Source: Ophthalmolycus amberensis
Taxonomy: Eukaryota; Chordata; Actinopteri; Perciformes; Zoarcidae
Direction: 5' to 3'
Assembly (NCBI GenBank): GCA_024529925.1
Contig: JAFEUB010000812.1
Span: 526,001 to 590,000, forward strand
DNA: 64,000 bases
This document shows, piece after piece, positions 57,800 through 64,000 of this stretch. The translations under genes were made by a program, and so were the position numbers. How positions within the stretch are numbered: the first letter of the stretch is position 1; the number at the start of each line of letters is the position of its first letter. Under the pieces are notes generated by a model, which searched no databases, had not been told where the DNA came from, and saw only the letters and a list, made by a program, of their open reading frames with translations.

Positions 57800-59700
57800 A
57801 ACAATCAGCAATAGTCGAAGAGGTGTCGGGGACGGGGCTCCCAGACGCTGTTCGACCCTCTGACATGTTTTGTTACTTTTGTTGGAGTATCGTCTTGGGG
57901 AATCCCTATAAGATGTTGTTTGATGATCCAAAAAGGACTGTCAGACACCCAAACCGCCTCAAATCTCCCCTTGCGACTTGAGGCACTGAGGCTTTACTAT
58001 AACATGTATCTTGACTCAAGTTTTATTGCCTACATCAAGCGCTTTTTGGTAGTTTGAGATCGCCTGAATTCTATGCCAGTTTAAAAAATCCTACCAAGTC
58101 ATTATTGCTCATCCTGTTGGAAAATTAGTTTGTTTGAGCCTAGTAATTACTTTGAACATCTTTTCTCAGTTTCCTGGACTGCAATCACAGGCTGTAGATA
58201 TAGTCATATGTCTCCTGTGAAGGTTTAGAAGAAAAATGATGATGAAATACTCTGAGGGATCGAAGATGGGTGACAAAGGGAGCGCTGAAAAGAGAGTGAA
58301 CGGAGAGAAAAGGGCAATATATATATATTTGTTTCTCTTTTTCTCTCACTCTGTCTCCCTCTCTGCTGACGTCCAGCCTAGTTTCCTGCTTTCCCAGAAT
58401 AATGCACAGTTTATGAGGCAGGCAGAGGGCCACGCTTTAAAAATGGCACTGTCGTTTTAGACGTTGTTTGAACTCGCTCTCTCAGTCCCTGTCCCGCTCC
58501 GTCGCCCTCCTCCACTCGCCATGGCAGTTCGTGGCATTTGCGTGAATGCCTGTAATGGTCTGAGTACAGCGGATATGAGGAGGCAGGGAGGTGTTGTGTC
58601 AAAGTGGAACCGCCATTCAGTCACGGCGGACTTTTTCACATGTTTGGCCTCTTTTGCATTCCATTTTTAACCTCCCCCTTTCCCTCACTTCTTCACTTGG
58701 TAGAACTGTCACAGTCTCCTGCTCATCCCCCTCAGCTTGGCGTGAAAGGTGACCAACAAATTGTCACGCTCCACTCCAGAACTATTCCCTTGAAACACAA
58801 CTCTGAATACGAAAGTCTTCAGACAACCTCGGTCTCGTCTTACTCAGAGCCATCGCCTCAGTTGTCACCCTGCCGTCTTTCCCTTCTTTTCTTCACGGTC
58901 TCGCCTTTGTTGGGTGACTAACATCTTGGAGGATGAGGGTGGAAAAAATGCTTAACCGCCCTTAATGAATATCAGAGACGGGTGTGTCACATGTTTGTGA
59001 TTCATATCCTCTGTTATCTCAAAGGCCTCCTTCAGCATTACACGAATCCCAAACACGATGAAGACAAATGCAAAGAAGGCTGGTCGGAGGTTTGGACAGG
59101 ACCTTTGCTTCAAGTTGACAAAGCTGATCCAGCAAAGATGTGAATGTGATAATTAATGTGAACTCTGCTAATCTAAAACATGTCATACTCAGATGTACAT
59201 CCTAAAGGACTAGTGTGTTACTTGAAATCATTTTGGCTATACTTAACTTCATCACACCTAATCACGGTACAGAAATCATAACGCAGACTTTTAACATTAA
59301 GTTGAATCATCCATCACAGTGAACATAAAAACTACATTTTAGTATGATGACATAACTGCAGACTTCTCAAATCACCCTGTACTTAAACTGTATCATCATG
59401 AATCCATAAAGTAAATTGTTAACAGTATTTTCTTTTCAAAAGTGCAAAGAGCTGCCAGTGCTTGCGCAATGATTCACTGGTGATAATTTGTATGCACCAG
59501 TGTTTCCCACAGAATTTTGTGAGAATGTGGTGTGTGGACCTCGGGCCCTCTAAGGGGGATTAAAATGTTGTATATTTCAAAGCTAAATGCGTCAATCTGG
59601 TTCACTTTGAGAGCAAAATGAAGAGGCTAGATCCATGAAGAACGTTGTGCTCTTGAAAACAACGTTCTGATTTTGTAAACATTGTTGTTCTTTAGCAGTG
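57800..59700. other. Non-coding DNA
   Basis: No gene recognised. A CAGTGTTTCCCACAGAATTT string at about 59500 resembles the terminus of hAT-type elements common in fish. Confidence 0.5.
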
Positions 59701-59734
59701 GATTGCAGCAAAGTGCATTTAGAATAATCAAGTA

Positions 59735-60243
59735 CCCGACTATATATATGAGGTACTTGTAACTTCACTTTTTCCATTTTAGGTTATTTTATACTTCTAC
59801 TCCACTACATCTCAGAGGGAAATAAGTACTTTTTACGTCACTACATTTATTGGACAACATAAGTGGATTCTTTATACAAAATATAAATCAACAAGTAACC
59901 TGTTGTGCATTGTTAAATAGTGTATAATTATTAAGTATATAAAGCAGTTAGCGCCAGCTTTAGCAGCTGCAACATTAAAGTGTTGAACACATTAATGGAT
60001 CAATAATTTTAATACAATGATATAGTATACGTATAATATATCTCAATATATATAATGTCACACATACATATCATATATAATTCATGATAATAATACATTA
60101 TTGTGATATCGATGCTAATACATTTGTGCCTTTCTTTAAGCAACACTTTGAAAGCAGGACTTTTACTTGTAACTGAGTATTTTCACAGTGGCATTACTTG
60201 TTCTCGAGTAAAAGATCTCAGGACTTCTTCTACTACGGTGCTC
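59735..60243 (-). repeat. CAGTGGTGGA-type element, minus orientation
   Basis: Holds ACTCCACTACATCTCAGAGG, TTTACTTGTAACTGAGTATT and, at its right end, AAAGATCTCAGGACTTCTTC followed by TACTACGGTG, the reverse complement of the CAGTGGTGGAAGAAGT terminus seen at 966. Confidence 0.5.
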
Positions 60244-60287
60244 TAATAAACAATTTAGTCGTTAACACATTGGTTGTAAAGATATGA

Positions 60288-60545
60288 ATGGGCGTGGTCA
60301 ATGGGCATGGTCAACGAGACGAGCTCGTTTCGAGAACGGCGGGTTGCCGACATCGCTGCAGATCCCTGACGCCCCATGACAGTCCCGCAAGGAGTACCGG
60401 CCCTACCCGCAGGGAGAGGGACGCCAGAGGTGCTGTGAAGCCGCTAACCACTTTCCCCGGGCGTTTACGAACCAAACTAAATGCATGCAGGTTGGCAGGC
60501 ATTGCTGATTCACTTGCCTTAGGGCTAAGAAATCCAAAATAACTT
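60288..60545. other. CpG-rich patch of unknown origin
   Basis: A sharply bounded GC- and CpG-rich stretch inside AT-rich DNA, open for 84 codons on the plus strand (60288-60542) with an Arg/Pro-rich translation. It may be a retroelement or transposon fragment. I recognise no domain. Confidence 0.35.
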
Positions 60546-60560
60546 AAAGGAGATTTAGCA

Positions 60561-60680
60561 GTCTGCTAAGTAATGTTTATACTGTACCATACAGGGAATG
60601 TCAAGTATTCATAATTTACAGTCGGCTAATTGATGTTTATACTGTTCCACACAAGGAATGTAAAGTATTCATAGTTTACA
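60561..60680 (+). repeat. Two-unit 60-bp tandem repeat
   Basis: Units 60561-60620 and 60621-60680 are exactly 60 bases each and match at 52 of 60 positions by direct comparison. Confidence 0.92.
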
Positions 60681-61080
60681 GTTGAAGATCTCAGACCCAG
60701 CCACTGTTCTAACAGCTTCTTTAGCTCAATGCAATTCTTTCATCGGCCTTTCTGCAGACATGTTTCAGGGGTTTTCTCTCCAAATTCTAATTTAATTAAT
60801 TAATTTCACCTCATATTATGAGTTTGGAATCATCATGAAATAAGGTAAGAAGGTGTATTGTTACTGCCATGTCTAAACTAGGTCTGAATCGGACAATCCG
60901 ACAAGTATGGTGATTGTATGCAGCGATTGGTCAGGTGTGCGGAGGTATGAAAACAAGGTTCAAACTCTCTCAAACTTTATTCTTTTCCAATCTTCACATT
61001 ACTACTTCCATCCCTTTTTGTCACAAGTGCAACACCACGAATGCCTTTGAGGGAGAGATTGTCCGACTGTGTTCGCCACT

Positions 61081-61443
61081 ATCCCAGGTGAAAAATAAAT
61101 ATGCTAAGTATATTTAATTTTAGCATACTTGAGTATACTTGAAGCCATAGTAATCATCAGCATACTTAAAGAGTGCTATTTTGGAACAACTTATTTTATA
61201 CTTAATATATTTTAGTTGTGATTAAATAGTAGTTATGCACAATTTGAAGTGTATTTAGTATATTTTTGTGTGCTAAATTGGAACAACTTAATGTAAATAG
61301 GTGAAAGCGTGACTTTTGTATACTTTTTATATATTTGCAGAAAGTACAATTCTTTGATAGTATATTTGCAGAATTTGCTGTATTCTATTGAAAATGTCAG
61401 TATATTTTAAATACAAAAAAGTACTTTTTTTTTCGCCTGGGAT
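61081..61443. mobile_element. MITE with 15-bp terminal inverted repeats
   Basis: Starts ATCCCAGGTGAAAAA and ends with the reverse complement of ATCCCAGGCGAAAAA: 14 of 15 bases match. The 363-bp body is AT-rich with repeated AGTATACTT/AAGTATATTT strings, as in short fish DNA transposons. A target-site duplication is not clear, and there is no coding capacity. Confidence 0.75.
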
Positions 61444-61864
61444 CCCCATTTGAACAATCATCGTGTCTTGTCCCCACCTTCGAGTGTCATAATTCAGAAC
61501 ATGTATAAACACTTTTCCCTGCAGACTGTAGGTTGGCGGAACCCTTACGGACGTCCAATTGTATTAGATACAAACTAGTTATTTTCAAGCATACCCTATT
61601 TCTCAATAACTCTCGAGACACGGTGTTCCTAAAAGGCCACAAAAAACTTCCTCTTTCAAAATGTTTACCACAAAGTTGAACTTTAACCTTCCGCTCTCTC
61701 TACATTTAGCAGTTAAAGAGTAACAACTTGAAAACACGCTGGTACGGTCCTTTAGGCATATGACAAACGCTACAAATGACAGTCCAGGCATTCTCTCGCC
61801 GAAAACCCCACAAAAGCGCACTCATGTAACACTTGAGAGGAATGCGTGCACTCTCATCTGAACG

Positions 61865-61868
<4 letters not shown>

Positions 61869-61920
<52 letters not shown>
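61869..61920 (+). repeat. CA microsatellite
   Basis: About 26 CA units in downstream DNA. Confidence 0.95.
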
Positions 61921-61922
<2 letters not shown>

Positions 61923-62314
61923 AGAATCAAAGCAGGTATGCATCACACATAAAGTGACTGAGTGGAATGACGTGTGAGAGGAAAGGCTGCAGTGTCCTGT
62001 CATCCTGCTGCGGAACATAATAAAATGCACTTTGATTACATTCCTCTGTGACCAGTCCTGTCCCACTTTCCATTCTGCTCGCCGCCAGCGAGTGTTTTAT
62101 GCACAGCCGCACTGTTTTCATGATGCAGGGCAGCGATCTGGAGCCGGTGCGGGTGACTCACCCATGATGCATCCTTTTGATGTCCTGAGCCCGAGACCTC
62201 CCAACATTTTATGTCCCACCTGCCACTTACGTTAGAGGTGGGGGTGGTGGAGCAGAGAACAGAAGAGGAGCGGATGGGGGCATTAAAATAAAGACATGTA
62301 GAGAAGGCTGCAGG

Positions 62315-62353
62315 GTTAGTGGGGACATGGACTGACTCCATGTCCCCACTAAC
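62315..62353. repeat. Perfect 17-bp inverted repeat with 5-base loop
   Basis: GTTAGTGGGGACATGGA at 62315-62331 and its exact reverse complement at 62337-62353, separated by CTGAC. No T-run or gene adjoins it. Confidence 0.93.
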
Positions 62354-64000
62354 ATGCGTTTAATGATCTGTGAATTATTGCATGTATATGCTCAGGCGAG
62401 GGGGGGGGTTTAACCCCTTGACGGCAACAGCCTAGGTAGTTCCTGTGTCTGTTAAGAGCGCGGAGGGGTTGCATCATCTTATCAAAGCTTAGAGGCCAGT
62501 CCTCGTCCCGACTGTCCTCAGAGTGGGAGAACTGGAGCCACAAACTGGGAGACACACGGAGAGCCGGAGAGCTGGTATAACGCAACTAATGTTTTATTCT
62601 TTGCGGCAATGGTCTGTTTCAATGCATTACAATGATTCATTTATATCCCTTACTCTTTATTCATGTTTAGTACTGTTTGTTTTGGTTTGTGAAATATAGT
62701 CATGCTGCTATTTAGGCCAGGATGCCAACAGATCTCCAGAGACCACCACAGTTCAATTTATGTTTACACAGAAATGAATGCTACTGTGAGCTACCTTTCC
62801 ACCCTCTTCTCTTCTAGCCATTGTTTTCCATTCATTTGATTCAACATTATTTCTTCCTCCTTTATTATATTTTCTCCTTTAAAGTGTCTGTTTTGGCAGG
62901 ACTCTCAAAAAAGAGATGTACATCTAAATAGACCATTCAGTTTAACTTTATGGTGAAATAAAGAAAATACTTACTGTGTTTTACCAATTCAATAGCAATT
63001 TTCCAACCGTTCCAGACAGCCATAGGTTTTTACTTGATTCTTTACTCTCTTTCATTGTTCTTCCTTTCCATCATTTCCTTCATTCGCAGTTGATGTTGAT
63101 TCGTTGATTCTTAGACCATTCAATTTATGGTCAAATAAATAAATGCAACTGTTTATTAAATAGAATTTCCTTTTTCCTGCTATTCAGGCCGCCATTGGTT
63201 TCCATTCAATAATTTTCTGCACTTTTTTTTGTTGCTTCCTCTTCTTTAGTTTGTCTCTGTATCACTTTATGTCAAGAGACTTCGATCTAACAGACTGTCC
63301 TGGTGAAAATGTATCGTCAAATAAATAATTGGTAGTGTTTTAGAAATTTGAAGATACAAATATACATTTCTATAATTCCAGGAAGTTATCTTTTTTATTT
63401 ATTTTTTATCTCTGTCCACGTTTCTTCTCCCTCTTCTTCATATAGTGTCTGTATTGGTTCATGTAACACCACTGTGATGGGCAGGACTCTCTCAAGAAAG
63501 ATATCTCGTAGATCTCATTTGACCATCCTGGTTAACCAACAGTCAAATTGATCAAATGAACGAATACACGCACCACCACATATCAAGCTACATGATCTAA
63601 GACGCATGGTGACAGTTGGAACAGTGTTGCGCAGTCTGATGTGTTGCATTCTGGGGGACAGAAATGAGGAGGAAAATAAGCCTGACTGTTTTCTGTTCCA
63701 TCAAGCTATCAGATGATTTGACCAAAATGAATTTCTTTTTAACCCTTTGACTGCACAGCTCAGGAGGCAGGGCTTCAGCCCAGCTGCACAGTGAGCCATT
63801 GGTTGTAGTACGATGATTAACAGACTGCACGGCTCAGCTGCGATTGGCTGCTGAAACCTCCTGATCTGTCTCCACCAGTCCCCTCCAGTCAGGTGACTGT
63901 GACCCGTTGCAAAATCAATGTTATCAATCTGTCCTCACAATCAGCAGGACCACCGCTAATAAGGAGTTGAAAATGTATCAGCGCAATAAATTGTTCCTCT
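62354..64000. other. Non-coding DNA to the right edge
   Basis: AT-rich. Two related stretches (about 62880-63010 and 63240-63330) share phrases such as AGACCATTCA and AAATAAATAA, suggesting old duplication. No gene recognised. Confidence 0.55.

Noticed and set aside
1..64000. CRISPR arrays, operons, rRNA or viral genes
   Set aside because: No regularly spaced repeats, no rRNA-like or tRNA-like folds, and no long uninterrupted reading frames outside tensin exons. The DNA is vertebrate nuclear in character.

Overview
The window is vertebrate genomic DNA, most likely from a ray-finned (teleost) fish. It carries one split gene with GT-AG introns, several of them only 87 to 134 bp. It is also rich in CA/GT microsatellites and carries several short dispersed repeat types of the kind common in teleosts. 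I see no bacterial-style operon, no rRNA, no tRNA, no CRISPR array and no viral gene.

The only protein-coding gene I can support is a plus-strand tensin, best matched to tensin-3 (tns3). I followed 26 coding exons from a start codon at 7053 to a stop at 43029. Every junction keeps the reading frame. The product has the tensin order: an N-terminal PTEN-like phosphatase domain, a C2 domain, a long disordered middle, an SH2 domain and a C-terminal PTB domain. With one extra base in exon 12 skipped, the coding sequence gives 1259 residues; human tensin-3 has roughly 1445. That extra base (A, 17070) shifts the frame and would end the protein after 522 residues, removing the SH2 and PTB domains. 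It is either an assembly or sequencing error or a real disabling allele.

Layout: 1-290 is a CpG-dense edge. 290-7027 is upstream non-coding DNA with a candidate 5' untranslated exon ending in a strong splice donor at 4060. 7028-12427 holds exons 1-11 (phosphatase and C2). 16543-22948 holds exons 12-15 (disordered region). 22949-37388 is a 14.4-kb intron that contains a candidate internal promoter and alternative first exon near 27.07-27.60 kb. 37389-43029 holds exons 16-26 (end of the disordered region, SH2, PTB). 43030 to about 44.2 kb is probable 3' untranslated region. From there to 64 kb I recognise no gene. That last stretch contains a CpG-richer block near 46 kb, a 40-unit CA repeat, purine-rich DNA, two MITE-like elements with inverted ends and several dispersed repeats.

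At least five copies of one repeat family and two opposite-facing copies of another can be recognised inside this window by comparing it with itself. Regulatory-motif calls (CTCF-like, DR1-like, promoter-like) come from reading consensus matches by eye and are tentative.
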